The notes below the pieces were generated by a model. The model did not search any database and was not told the origin of the DNA. It saw nothing but the letters and a program-made list of their open reading frames with translations. Position numbers and translations under genes: made by a program. From Liopterus haemorrhoidalis (taxonomy: Eukaryota > Arthropoda > Insecta > Coleoptera > Dytiscidae), in the NCBI GenBank assembly GCA_963971575.1, contig OZ020611.1:224432260-224496259 (forward strand): a stretch of DNA of 64,000 nucleotides. The letters are read 5' to 3'. Below are positions 1-10,090 of this stretch, piece by piece. The stretch's first letter is position 1. Every line of letters starts with the position of its first letter.

Positions 1-215
1 ATTGCAGCGATGTGTTTTTAATCACAACCGATTTTGGTTGACCTACTCGAGATTCATCACTGACGGACGTACGACCACGACGAAATTTTGCAAACCAATT
101 GCAAACAGTCTTTTCTGATGGTGCTTCAGTACCAAAAGTTGAGCGAAGCGAATCTATGCACTGTTGTTGAGTTAGGCCTTTACTAAAATCGTAAAATATC
201 ATTCAACGAAAACCT
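1..215 (-). pseudogene. mariner-type transposase, N-terminal helix-turn-helix fragment
   Basis: Read on the minus strand, this encodes the paired helix-turn-helix start of a mariner/SETMAR-type transposase. The frame contains DFSKGLTQQQCIDSLRSTFG and then SEKTVCNWFAKFRRGRTS and a DESRVGQP linker, which is the usual order of the DNA-binding region. An in-frame stop lies near the start (after REGFR). The catalytic DDE part would lie off the left edge of the window, so only the DNA-binding part is visible. The sequence to about 400 may include the element's 5' untranslated end. Family assignment is secure; subfamily is not. Confidence 0.8.
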
Positions 216-407
216 TCACGAGTAATATCAATTTTTTCCACAAACTGTGTTTAAACGCTCACGGTCAACAAACTACTCGGTTAATTTGTAATCTGCCACT
301 GATTTCACAATAACAAATGTCAAATTTTACTAATATACTAATGAATCATTTCAATTTTGTCATCTAGTGGTCGTTTGTAAAAACATAAAAGGTAACTCTC
401 GTAATTA

Positions 408-660
408 AAATACTAGGAAATATTTGAAATATGTACTAGGGAAATATTTGAAATAATAAGGAAATATTTGGAATATGTACTAGGAAAATATTTGAAATGA
501 TATGAAAATATACAAAATATTTAAAATACTAGGGACATATTTGAAATAATACGGAAATATTTGAAATTTGTACTAGTGAAATATTTGAAATACAAGGGAA
601 CTATTTGAATTAGTAGGGAAATATTTGAAATACTACGAAATATTTGAAATAAATCAAAAG
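408..660. repeat. ATTTGAAAT-rich degenerate minisatellite
   Basis: Around ten imperfect units of GGAAATATTTGAAATA(TGTACTA) follow one another with a period near 20-24 bp, often as a 44-bp double unit. From 660 to 830 the same words continue in both orientations (ATTTCAAATA and TATTTGAAAT), giving weak inverted symmetry. Confidence 0.75.
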
Positions 661-879
661 TATTTCAAATACTGACATTTTCAGACAACAAGTATCAAAT
701 ATAAATACCACGGAGAAAGTATTTGCAAATCAAATACTAAAATCTGAATTTGAAATATGATATTTTAAATACCAGAAAGTAACTGAAATACTTTTCCAAA
801 TACTTTATTTTAAATATTCCCAGCTTGATCTGAACCGGAAAGGTACGGAATGAATTTTTGATCAGAATTCGTATTCGGA

Positions 880-1400
880 AAATATTGCTAAATTTTGACA
901 AAAAATTGCAGTTTTTGACAAAATTAATTATTATTTTTTAAATCATGGCTAAATTATGACTAATAATGTTATGTATTTTTTGTATTTAAGGCTAAAGTAT
1001 TGTTCGTTTTTTATTGAACTCAAAAATGTAATAAAATATTTGAACACCTGAGTTTCGAATGCATGTGTGTAAGCTCGAAAGAGGAACAAATCATGTATAG
1101 TAGTGAAATACTTATAAATCAAATAACACATTGTTAATAGTGATAAATACGTTTCTGACATTGAAAAAAAGAAGCCATGTATTAATATATTTCTTATTAA
1201 TTTAATGAAGACTTAGATACGAAGTAAATTCAGAAAAAATCTCAGATTTTTTAATTTAAATTTTATAGTGACGAAATTATAGCATATTATTTAAATTTGG
1301 ATAAATGAAAGCTCTTAGTACTTCATGATAAATTTACGAATAAAAATGATTATCAAAAAACTTTTGATATTGATGTGATTATAGACAAAATATTTTCTTA
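880..1400 (+). repeat. dispersed repeat C, copy 1
   Basis: About 500 bp that recur with many small differences at 20868-21385 in the same orientation. Shared landmarks are the run near GAGGAACAAATCATGTATAG, then AAATACTTATAAAT, then ATTTCTTATTAATT and finally GATGTGATTATAGA. No coding capacity is visible. Likely a nonautonomous transposable element; its ends are not defined. Confidence 0.7.
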
Positions 1401-1408
1401 GAGTCTAA

Positions 1409-2180
1409 CGGCTTTATCACACTAGAGTTAATATTAACGTCTTGACTTGGAAAATTAAAGTTTTTACATTCGAATCGAAGTCATTTGCGTGTGATAGTAT
1501 GAAAAATAAACCTAGGTTTTAAAGACTAGGCAAGTGGAACAAGTTTCAATTCCTGTGTCTATTTATCCAGGTTTATCAAAAAGCGCGTGCGCCAACTGAT
1601 ACCCTCTCGCTCGTAACTGTTTTGCGTCTTTGTCCTTTTTTTACGTTGAGGTTAGTTTGTTGCATAATTGTTATTTTCGAATGTAATATTTTTATAAAAA
1701 TGATTTTGGAAGAACAAGTAATTAATTTAGTGAAACCTCACAAATAAACTTTTCAAATTAAAACTGTCATAATAACACAGTGTACGCATCCGCAAACAAA
1801 AAATTTCCAAGTCTTAAATAATTCGCGACTGAAACTAACGTTGCGGCGCTGCGTACAACAGCTGATGGCGAACCAGAAGCGTATATGTCAGAAGTTTTTT
1901 CTTAATATTTATCTGTTCAAACAATATTTCGGCAAAAAGTATTGTATTTAAGTCACTATATTTTAAAATACTTAATTCACATAAACTGCAGCACAGCACG
2001 CTACAAATATTATCCAAATATACGCTTCTGTTTAATTTAGCCAGTCACCACCAGATGTCTCACTGTTATTTGCAGTCGCGAATATTCAAATACTGTATGA
2101 TAAGTCAAAACCTAAAGACGTGGATCCTGAAAAAAACCTACAAAATTAATACTTGGATAGCGTTCTAGTGTGATACGCCC
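1409..2180. mobile_element. TIR element (about 770 bp) with nested MITE
   Basis: Left end GGCTTTATCACACTAGA and right end TCTAGTGTGATACGCCC are imperfect inverted repeats of each other (about 14 of 17). No transposase is encoded. A second element (1819-2093) lies inside. The target duplication is unclear. The termini resemble those of the element at 45734-46329 (TTTTCACACTAGA). Confidence 0.6.
1819..2093. mobile_element. MITE with ATTCGCGACTG termini, copy 1
   Basis: Starts ATTCGCGACTGAAACTAA and ends TTATTTGCAGTCGCGAAT, an inverted pair of about 18 bp. The interior near the right end contains CCACCAGATGTCTCACTG. A second copy with the same ends and interior lies at 38303-38452. Short, noncoding and nested inside a larger TIR element. 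Superfamily unknown. Confidence 0.75.
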
Positions 2181-3480
2181 TTAAGAGAATATTGTCTAAA
2201 ACTTAGATATTCAACATTCAGTTAGCTTGTTACACTTACAAAATGACCTGAAAAAAACTAATGTGTGAAAATTCATACTTCACATCAATTTGTTTTTATT
2301 GTTTTGTTTTTAAACCATTTTTAAACAAATCTCTCTTTTATATGATTTTTAAAAATTGATATTTTAACTCGTTCAAATTTCCCTTTATACTCAATTTATG
2401 TTTTGTAAATAACGTAAGTGTATTATCTGCTTTGTTTATTTAAATACTTTATCAACCAATTAATTTTTTTATATAATTTTATAAATGAATATATTTTTAA
2501 TTCAAATTTCTCACAATATTGTATTCGCAGCGTTCTCGGTTCACAACACCATCTACTACATTTTTAATTGGACTTAATTTCCTTTCAATATGAATCTTGG
2601 ATTAACAGAGATTGATTTATTAGCGTGGTTAGTCTTATAATCTTTCAAAACGGGCAGAAATGTATGTAGTCGAAGAAATATAAATCTTTTTGGCATAGAC
2701 ATATCCGGATACCTACCGATTTTTTTTCAAATAAATCTGCGGTAAAACCATATCGTTGATATAAATCGAATAAAATATTTTGCTTTACCAAGCCCTCAAA
2801 AGCTCTGAAACCTTTAGAAAATTCTTAAAAGAAAATTAAAAATTGTTAAAAACTTTATACTGTTTCCTTCATACTTTTGTAAAGAATTACGAGAAGTACA
2901 AAATAAAAGTCAGCTTATTTCTCTATATTTTCCATTGTAAAATGTAATATTTTCCTTTTATCTTTCACCATTTGCCATTTTCACCCATTCTATATTTCTT
3001 ATCACGTTCCTTTTCGTGGCAACAATCTCTAAAGAACACGTTGTAAGCATATATCCACACAAAAGGGCACAAAGAAAAATATAAAATAATCCTAAGACAT
3101 AATCTCTTAAGACGTGCATTTTCAGTGAGTCTTACTTTAACATTTCAAATATTTACTTGGTTCTATAAATTTACGATAGTTTCTGGTGCACACGGTATTT
3201 ATAGTTGTATGATACGTGATTCTAAAGAACTTTAATAATTTACTACGTTTGAAAATATCGAACACGGAAAATGCATTTGTAACTTTAAAAATTTTAAAAG
3301 TTAAATTTATGAGGATTCACTGTATGACTAGAAATGTTCAAAAATTCGAAAAATTATTTCGATTTGGCCGGTTTACTCTAGAAAATCTTTGAATCAATAT
3401 TACTTATAAATGCGATATTATTAAACTATCGAAAGTGCACGATATGTTTTAGCGGAACGTCGATTTGAAGGTACCTGAAA
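2181..3480. other. AT-rich stretch without recognisable gene
   Basis: No convincing coding signal or repeat boundary. At 2262-2290 there is one copy of the palindromic GTGTGAAAATTCA...TTCACATCA terminus that also marks the A-family elements (see 14741 and 63162). Confidence 0.5.
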
Positions 3481-3492
3481 TTACTATGGCTT

Positions 3493-3493
<1 letters not shown>

Positions 3494-3528
<35 letters not shown>

Positions 3529-3530
3529 TA
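3494..3530. repeat. (AAT)n microsatellite
   Basis: An uninterrupted run of AAT triplets immediately before the R2-type LINE fragment. Similar (AAT)/(ATT) tracts border retro-insertions at 23871, 24118 and 41328, so it may be the tail of an older insertion. Confidence 0.9.
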
Positions 3531-3567
3531 TAATTTTTTCACGTTCTCGTTTCTTAAGTCTGCTGGT

Positions 3568-4163
3568 TTGAGATCGGAAACAGAAGGTTTTGTGTTTGCG
3601 TGTCAGGATGGTGTTATAAATACTTTGGCATACAGGGCCCGTATATTCCAAATAGCGGAGTCCACACTCTGTAGGTTGTGCCACCACCATTCTGAAACGA
3701 TAATGCACATTCTGTCTGCTTGTCCATCTCTTGCAGCGTCGAGCTACGTGTCTCGACATAATGCTGCTCTCCGCGTGCTCTACTATCATCTTAGACATGC
3801 CTATGGTATTGACCAAATACCGGCTATACCGTACGTCCCTTCTGACATAGAATCGGTGGTGGAAAATTCCAAGTGCCGAATTTATTGGAATTACTCCTTC
3901 CCCACCTCGAGGTTACTGACAGCCACTAAGCCGGACATAACCCTCCTGGATATCGAGACCAAACAGATGTTTGTGATCGAATTCTCAAGTCCAGCTGAGA
4001 AGAATATCTCTCTCAAGGAGGAGGAAAAGAGGTCCAAGTATATGGACCTCTTGTCCGAGCTTAGAAAGCTGTATCCCGGGTATAAAGTTAAGCTTGTAGT
4101 CCTGATAGTTGGTGTTTTGGGTGGCATGAAAGCCTCCTATCGAAGGGAAATCGAGTCCATTCC
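3568..4163 (+). pseudogene. R2-type LINE C-terminal zinc finger and restriction-like endonuclease
   Basis: An open frame of about 198 codons runs into the assembly gap; the first codon is TTG, so the true start is lost upstream (5' truncation). It carries a C-x2-C-x8-H-x4-C knuckle (C35, C38, H47, C52 counted from the open start), then a restriction-like endonuclease core: KPD at 121-123, FVIEFSSP around E138, and a KEEEKRSKY segment near 150-158. This zinc knuckle plus PD-(D/E)xK order is the C-terminal module of R2/NeSL-clade non-LTR retrotransposons, which nicks the target for target-primed reverse transcription. The reverse transcriptase is absent here. The frame is unusually open for this window, so the copy may be young; the 3' end is hidden by the gap. 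A decayed homologous fragment is at 7440-7590. Confidence 0.8.
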
Positions 4164-4363
4164 NNNNNNNNNNNNNNNNNNNNNNNNNNNNNNNNNNNNN
4201 NNNNNNNNNNNNNNNNNNNNNNNNNNNNNNNNNNNNNNNNNNNNNNNNNNNNNNNNNNNNNNNNNNNNNNNNNNNNNNNNNNNNNNNNNNNNNNNNNNNN
4301 NNNNNNNNNNNNNNNNNNNNNNNNNNNNNNNNNNNNNNNNNNNNNNNNNNNNNNNNNNNNNNN
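4164..4363. other. assembly gap (200 N)
   Basis: Exactly 200 N, which suggests a placeholder rather than a measured length. It separates a plus-strand R2-type fragment from a minus-strand reverse-transcriptase fragment, so adjacency of the two is not proven. Confidence 0.99.
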
Positions 4364-4418
4364 AAATTACAATAGAAACAGATTACAATGATATTACAAT
4401 ATATTAAAATGAGGTTAG

Positions 4419-5441
4419 TTAACAATTAAAATATTTTAAAAAGTCGATAGTATAAAATTCACTTACATTATATAAACAGTTTTCCGTCAGTATGAATTTC
4501 ATTCTGAGTTTAAAGCTCTTTATGTTTAAAACCCTTATCTCCTCAGGTAAATGATTGTAAAGGATGGCGGCTAGATACGTACCATTTTTAGATTTACTTA
4601 ATCTTAGTTTTGGTAGCCTTAAATTGCATTTACCCCGGACGTTATAATTGTGAGTATTATAAATTTTTGCAAAGTTAGAGGGATTTTCCTTTACATATAT
4701 CATCAGGTATATACAAATAAACTGTAAACAGTCATTATATTCGATTTAGTGAACAATGAGCGGCAATGAGCCCTGTAGGGCGCATTGTTCACTATTCGTA
4801 TGGTCTGTTTCTGTATTTTAAAGATCTCAAGAAAACTGCTACCACCCCAGAGTAATATGCCATAAGACACACGTGACTGGAAAGTGGCAAAGTAAAAAAT
4901 GCGTAAGGTTTCGTATGAGACACACGATTTAAGTTTTCTCAACGCAAAATTATGTTTCCTTAACGAAGACGCAAGAAAATCAATATGCCATTCCCAATTT
5001 AATTGGCCGTCGATAATTAAGCCTAGGAACTTGACTGGTTCGCCAAAAGTGATGTCGTTGGCTATGTTCCCGTTTAGCGAGAATATTAAATTATGAGTTT
5101 TATTCTCATTTAGGGTAAGGAGATTGGCAGAAAACCAATCTTTGGCTTTGCTCATGGACTGCTCGGTTATTTGGTGCAGTTCTTCAGGAGAGGAATGTCT
5201 GGATAATATAGTGGTGTCATCTGTGAATAGGATGACATCAGAACTGCCAGAGGAAACATATTTTAGTAGATCGTTTATGTATAATAAACAATAAAGGACC
5301 AATAATAGTTCCTTGGCCCACCCCGTATTTAATATTTTTTATAGATGATGAAATACCATTTTGTGTTACGAATTGCGATCTGTTCGTTAAGTAGGATTCA
5401 GTGAGTGAATTACCTACGCCGCGAATTCCGTACGACTCAAG
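4419..5441 (-). pseudogene. jockey/CR1-like non-LTR reverse transcriptase fragment
   Basis: Minus-strand reverse-transcriptase palm and thumb in pieces. From 5441 down: a LESYGIRG...LTNRSQFV segment, then GVGQGTIIGPLLF (the family GxPQG box), then a frameshift near 5285 to YINDL, then the catalytic box ILFTDDTTIL (usual Y/F-A-D-D, with A replaced by T), LTLNENKT, FLGLIIDGQLNWEWHI and the SYGILLWG thumb. A second frame, 4703 to 4419, holds the C-terminal piece with YNHLPEEI. The element is 5'-truncated near 5441 within the reverse transcriptase; the 3' UTR runs into the gap. Closely related in layout to the fragments at 28842-29827 and 40188-41248. Not functional: frameshifted and truncated. 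Confidence 0.85.
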
Positions 5442-5559
5442 TTTTTTTTAAATTTTTAATTGGCATATTGGTGAACGAGTATTTCGTATCCTAACCGAAT
5501 AATATGGGATGAAAAAGTTATCGACAAGAGAGGGGCAACGATTGCTTATAATAATCAGA

Positions 5560-5715
5560 GCTGAGACATACTTCAAGTAAAATACTTGAAAAAGTATTTC
5601 AATTATTTTTAAGTACTTCACGTACTTTGCTTCAAGTACTTTTTGAATTTGGCAATTGTACTTGATACTGCAAGTACTTTTATGGAAATACTTGTACTCG
5701 ATACTTGAAAAATGC
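5560..5715. repeat. degenerate AAGTACTT repeat cluster
   Basis: CAAGTACTT and its complement occur repeatedly with irregular spacing, ending directly at the TIR fragment at 5718. Reminiscent of the ATTTGAAAT cluster at 408-830. No function inferred. Confidence 0.5.
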
Positions 5716-5717
5716 TG

Positions 5718-5812
5718 TTTAAGGGGGCGCACAACCCTATAGTTTCTTATATAAAACTAACAATCTCAAATAAAATTAATAACAATCTATATCAAAAATA
5801 TCAAAATTTGTT
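5718..5812 (+). mobile_element. single terminal arm of the H-family TIR element
   Basis: About 95 bp from TTAAGGGGGCGCACAACCCT onward matches the left arm of the complete element at 30095-30864, including AAAACTAA, AATAAAATTAATAACAATC and the following AT-rich words. The other arm is missing here, so this is a solo end or truncated copy. Confidence 0.7.
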
Positions 5813-6057
5813 GGAGCAGATCATATTTCGCAATCAACATTCCTAGGTAACCAATAAGTTACCGTTGTTATGGTTATGTAGAATAATAGTAATGACATAA
5901 ATAGTGTAAAATATAATTGTGTATCTGTATTATGTTCTGTGTTGTATATTTATTTGGAATCATTAATATATGTATTAACTAAATCATATATACGAGGGAT
6001 GTTTCCTAAATTCTGGGAATTGTGCTATAATTAAATTACGCAAAACTTATAGGCAAT

Positions 6058-6265
6058 AGCTGCTTTCCTTTTACAAGTTAAAATGCTTGGCTAAGCTAAG
6101 AAGTTAGTCAAATATCTTAGCAAGGGAAAGAGGGAAGGAAAAAACTTAGCTTATCTTAGCTTATAAATCTTAGCTTATCTAGTCGTATAAATGGAACGCT
6201 CTTACAACTTAGATTAACTTAGCTTAGCTTAGATTTCTTAAGTAAAGTGGTAAAAGGAAAGCGCC
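6058..6265. mobile_element. MITE with CTTTCCTTTTAC termini
   Basis: Left end GCTGCTTTCCTTTTACAAG pairs with right end GGTAAAAGGAAAGCGCC over about 14 bp. The interior is built from CTTAGCTTA words in both orientations, so the whole element could fold. No coding capacity. Superfamily not assigned. Confidence 0.7.
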
Positions 6266-6391
6266 TAATGTTATTGGTGCCAGACAAGTCTTGACATGTT
6301 TATGCAACTATCTAGTAAGTAGCAATATTGTTCAGTCTGATTTAGGTGTTCGACTGATATAGATGCGTTTTCATAACACTGTTTTTGTAAC

Positions 6392-6830
6392 CATGGAAGA
6401 CGCAGCAAAATCTCAAACAGCAATAATTTTCTTTTTGTGGAAAGAAGGTGTGAAAACATCAAATTATTCAGCGTCTTCAAGGAGTATTTGGTGAGTCTGC
6501 AGAATCCAAAAGTTCTGTTTATCGGTGGATCGATCGTTTTAAAACCGGTAGAATATCACTAGAAGACGATCCACGCAGTGGGCGCCCAAGAACGTCGGTA
6601 AATGAAAGAAACATTACTGCCGTCAAAGACCTACTGAAAGAGGACAGGCGAATGACTTTTCGTCAAATTAGTGTGCGCCTAGGGATAGGTACACGACAAG
6701 TTCATGACATCTTGCATGATTGTTTGGGCGTTAGCAAGGTTTCGCCGCGCTGGGTGCCAAGGCTGTTGGGACCAGAACAGAAACTCAATAGGTCTGATCT
6801 TTGAGGACGGCTTAAAAGAATTAGTTTATC
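6392..6830 (+). pseudogene. mariner-like transposase, N-terminal half, frameshifted
   Basis: Begins MEDAAKSQTAIIFFLWKEGV, then a frameshift near 6450 continues into QIIQRLQGVFGESAESKSSV, YRWIDRFKTGR, ISLEDDPRSGRPRTS and, after the linker, MTFRQISVRLGIGTRQVHDI. That is the two-helix-turn-helix DNA-binding region of a mariner-family transposase. It continues to SPRWVPRLLGPEQKLNRSDL and stops. The expected catalytic region is absent or unrecognisable just downstream, but a weak HPPYSSDL echo occurs at about 7060. Inactive. Confidence 0.8.
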
Positions 6831-6839
6831 GTTGTGTGA

Positions 6840-7190
6840 AAATTCACACTTCACATCATTTTTTTTTTTTATTCATGCTAACGGGATATTAATTGATACC
6901 AAAGGATTAAACCATAAATTGAAACATTACGTCAATGTTTTTTGGACTAAAGGAAAAAATCTGAAAAATGATGAGGTTGTTAAAATAAAAGCATGTTTCC
7001 AAACAAATATCCTTTCAATGACAAAAATTTCTGAAGTGAAGTACGATTTGCTCTCCCATCCACCTTATTCTTCTGATTTAGTATTATATAACTTGTTTTT
7101 TTTTTTTTTTTGTGATGATTTTATTCAATTTTATTTTGAGGACCAGGAGGACTGCAATTTTCGGTATGGGAAAAAGCAAAGGGGCGTGTG
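6840..7190 (+). pseudogene. probable decayed mariner C-terminal remnant
   Basis: An open frame contains HPPYSSDLVLYNLFFFF, similar to the third catalytic motif of mariner transposases (PPYSPDL followed by an aromatic-rich segment). The sequence between it and the N-terminal half has only weak resemblance. Homopolymer T runs have eroded the frame. It begins with one copy of the GTGTGAAAATTCACAC palindrome, so another element may have interrupted the transposase here. Confidence 0.4.
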
Positions 7191-7439
7191 AAGTTTAATT
7201 TCAGCCAATTTGTATTGAAAAATATTAATTCCAAAAAGAAAAATAATGTTTTTTTTTTTCAGCTGACGAGTGATTTTGGTTATTTTGATAAGGTAGAATT
7301 TACATAGGTACTTCTTTTCAAAACTATAGTTATAAGAAAGTTCCTCTCAATGGAGTAATTTGAATAGTTTGTCCAATGACGAGTTAGAAAGTCCAGCAAG
7401 ACTGAATAAAAAAGAAAAGAAAATAATAATAAGTCTGTA

Positions 7440-7590
7440 GATACCAGACCAAATATTTAGTCCAACTTTTTGTCCGAACTTCTTAATTTATATCCAGGAT
7501 ACAAAGTTAAAGTTGTAGTGTTTTAACTCGTGTCCTGAGTAGCCTGAAGGCCTCAATTAAAAGGCAAATGGTTCCAATTCCACTCGCAGA
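7440..7590 (+). pseudogene. second, decayed R2-type endonuclease fragment
   Basis: Nucleotide-level match to 4028-4163: CCAAATATTTAGTCCAAC, TTGTCCGAACTTCTTA, ATATCCAGGATACAAAGTTA and GGTTCCAATTCC align in order with the R2-type endonuclease tail, with small deletions. An in-frame stop (GTGTTTTAA) shows it is dead. Sequence to about 7700 could be its 3' extension. Confidence 0.7.
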
Positions 7591-8164
7591 TCGAATTCCA
7601 TTTTGTTCATGTTTGCTAGTTTGTTCTTCCAATTCGCAAACTGCCGACCTTTTCTCGCTCTATCCATTGGTATCTATTATGTTAAAGTCGTAACTCCATC
7701 TATCATCTGTCGTTTTCATCATATATCCATCCATTGTAGAGATCTTGATATTATACGTATGTCTTTTATTTTATTTTTTCCTTAATTTCTCTGTATCTTT
7801 TCTTTCCGCTTATATTTAACGATCCTTTTCTTTGACTTTCTTTTAAGGTATTTAATTATTAAATTAGGCAAGTGATTGTGAGCTAAAAACATGTTCACTA
7901 ACTAGACGTCTACTAATGGCCGAAGTGTCTGTGTGAATAATCTTATTAGCAGACATTGTACCAGACGTGTCTGTTAGTTTGATTTGGGTCTGTGCCGCTT
8001 TAGCCACGAATGTCGTATTAATCAAACACATATATGACATATTTTATCCCAGTTATTCTTGACAGTGATCTTCCACCTTTCAGTATTAATGAAATTCCAT
8101 CTAATTGAACGTTTGAGCTATGATCGTAACAACTCTTTGTCATATCCCAAAATTATTTAACACA

Positions 8165-8270
8165 ATATGAAGACATATAGCTTATGTTTATCATCATCAT
8201 TGGAGCGACAGCCCGAGGTGAGCCTAAGGCTTCTATTTCTAGGTTTCATGACCACATTTTCAATTTGTAC
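8165..8270 (+). repeat. possible LINE/SINE tail fragment
   Basis: ATCATCATCATTGGAGCGAC followed by AGCCCGAGGTGAGCCTAAG resembles interspersed insect repeats with a (TCA)n tract next to a conserved GCGACAGCCC block. Only about 80 bp can be argued for; the source element is unidentified. Confidence 0.3.
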
Positions 8271-8570
8271 ATTCAGGAGTAATATGGTCAGTATTCCGTC
8301 TATTTTTTTAGCATACACAGAAAGGCACATACATTGTATAGCCCGGTTGCGAACGGCTAGGTAGAACTTGTAATTTATATAAATATTTTTTCCACGACTA
8401 TACAGGTGCCGGTTTTTTTTGCCTAACCATTAGGATCTCGTGAACCGTAAGAGATACGAAGTTGGTTAAATCGAGGCAAAGTTGCCGCATTAGTTGGCCA
8501 CTTTAGTGTTGTATTTGGTTTTCCGGAAAAGTGCTCAGTTCACTAGATACGAGCAAAAAACTGATTTTGG

Positions 8571-8940
8571 TCGATTTATTTTTTGGCTTATAACTTTTTG
8601 TTTCAGTTCATACAAGTTTCTAATGTGCACGTTTTAAATCATTTTCAAAAAATTCATACTAACTTACAATTTTCATTAGGGCATTAAATGCATTAAATCG
8701 ATTTTTTTTCTCACTATTTAATGATATAAAATACGCCTAAATTGAAATGATAATTAACTAATAAATTAAAAGCCCTAATTGAGCCCTATATGAAAATTGA
8801 AACTATGAATTTCTCGAACATGATACGATATAAAAATTTTGACGGCTGTGAATTCTTCGTAAAAAAGTGCACATAGAACGTGCAAATTAGAAACTTGCAT
8901 GAATTGAAACAAAAAAGTTATAAGCCAAAAATTAAATCGA
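8571..8940. mobile_element. foldback/MITE-like inverted repeat
   Basis: Arms at 8571-8632 and 8881-8940 are imperfect inverted copies: TCGATTTATTTTTTGGCTTA pairs with TAAGCCAAAAATTAAATCGA, and GTTTCAGTTCATACAAGTTT pairs with AAACTTGCATGAATTGAAAC. The loop is AT-rich and noncoding. Confidence 0.7.
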
Positions 8941-9004
8941 AACTAAATAAATCTGAAACTGAATTAAAATTAAATAATATAGTTAAAGTTGTCGAATTTT
9001 GCAA

Positions 9005-9355
9005 ATATATTTTTTGATAGAGTTGGCCTTGGTGAGTCAGGAAATCAGCTAACGCAAGTATTGTTATTCTAACTACTTTTAAATTCCGTATGGCACGTAC
9101 ATGACCGTTGTTAGGCGACTTAATAAATATGTTGAAAGCAACTATCAAATTATTGTTAGTTTTTAAAGGGAACTGAATAAAAATTAAATAAGTAATAAAA
9201 CTATAATCGTGGAAAAACCATAGTATGAAACTTGCATGGAATAGTCATTTCTCATTGATATGAATTGCCCTACTCGCCTACGGCTTGTGGCGCAAATTTC
9301 ATACTCGTGTGAAATGACCATCATTCCATGCTCGTTGCATAATATACTATTTTAC
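9005..9355 (+). repeat. dispersed repeat D, copy 1
   Basis: About 340 bp repeated at 26930-27280 in the same orientation. It starts near TTGATAGAGTTGGYCTTGG and ends in a compact hairpin-forming block (TATGAAACTTGCATGGAATA ... CATTCCATGCTCGTTGCATA) around a GC-richer CTACTCGCCTACGGCTTGTG core. Two diverged copies and the structured end indicate a nonautonomous mobile element. No coding capacity. Confidence 0.75.
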
Positions 9356-9977
9356 ATCCACTATTATATAACTTTATAACTGAATTTAACCTAAACCGCA
9401 GAAATTTACAAATATATCTTCTAGCAAAGAAATGAATAATTTAAGTTTATTGCTTGACTTGTGAAAAATTCGTAATATTTGAGATGCAGATCTCTGGATC
9501 CCATAGGTAATAACGCTAGTACGATATTTGCAGAACGAAAAAGATTATAATTTTACTTTGTATCTCTACTATTCATAAGTTGTTAAAATGCAGAAGAGAA
9601 GTTATAGAAGATTGAACTGAAGGAAAATTAGAGATAATAGCAGATTTGAAATGGCTTCAGATATGCAAATGAACATTCTGAATGTTTTATTTGGTAGGAG
9701 ATGAAAATTTTAAATGGTGAAAATGTGCTTATCTTTAGATATATTTTTTGTTTCATTGTTTAATATATGGAACTTATTAAATGAAGTTAGCAAATAAAAG
9801 AATATTTGAAGACCTAGATTATGCTGATGACATCCATTGTCACACATGATCACAGACATGCAAATGAACTTGGATAGCATTTTCGCTAGTGTTTACATAG
9901 TTGACTGTCTATAAACACCAACATGCTTAAATGTATACGTATAGGTTATTTAAGTAGGCATAAGGTTTGTTCGTAGA
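9356..9977. other. AT-rich stretch without recognisable feature
   Basis: No coding signal, tandem repeat or terminal repeats that I can support. Confidence 0.5.
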
Positions 9978-10079
9978 GCCATATCTAACGGTTTATTATT
10001 GCCGGACGTAAACGCAGAGTCGTAGGAGTGCGTTAAAATCATTCCGCGCTTGCGTAATGAATAAACCATTAAATATGGC
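9978..10079. mobile_element. 102-bp palindromic MITE
   Basis: GCCATATCTAACGGTTTATT at the left pairs with AATAAACCATTAAATATGGC at the right, about 17 of 20. The middle is GC-richer with CGCAGAGTCGTAGGAGTGCG. Ends about 10 bp before the next element. Confidence 0.65.
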
Positions 10080-10090
10080 AGGAACTGAGC

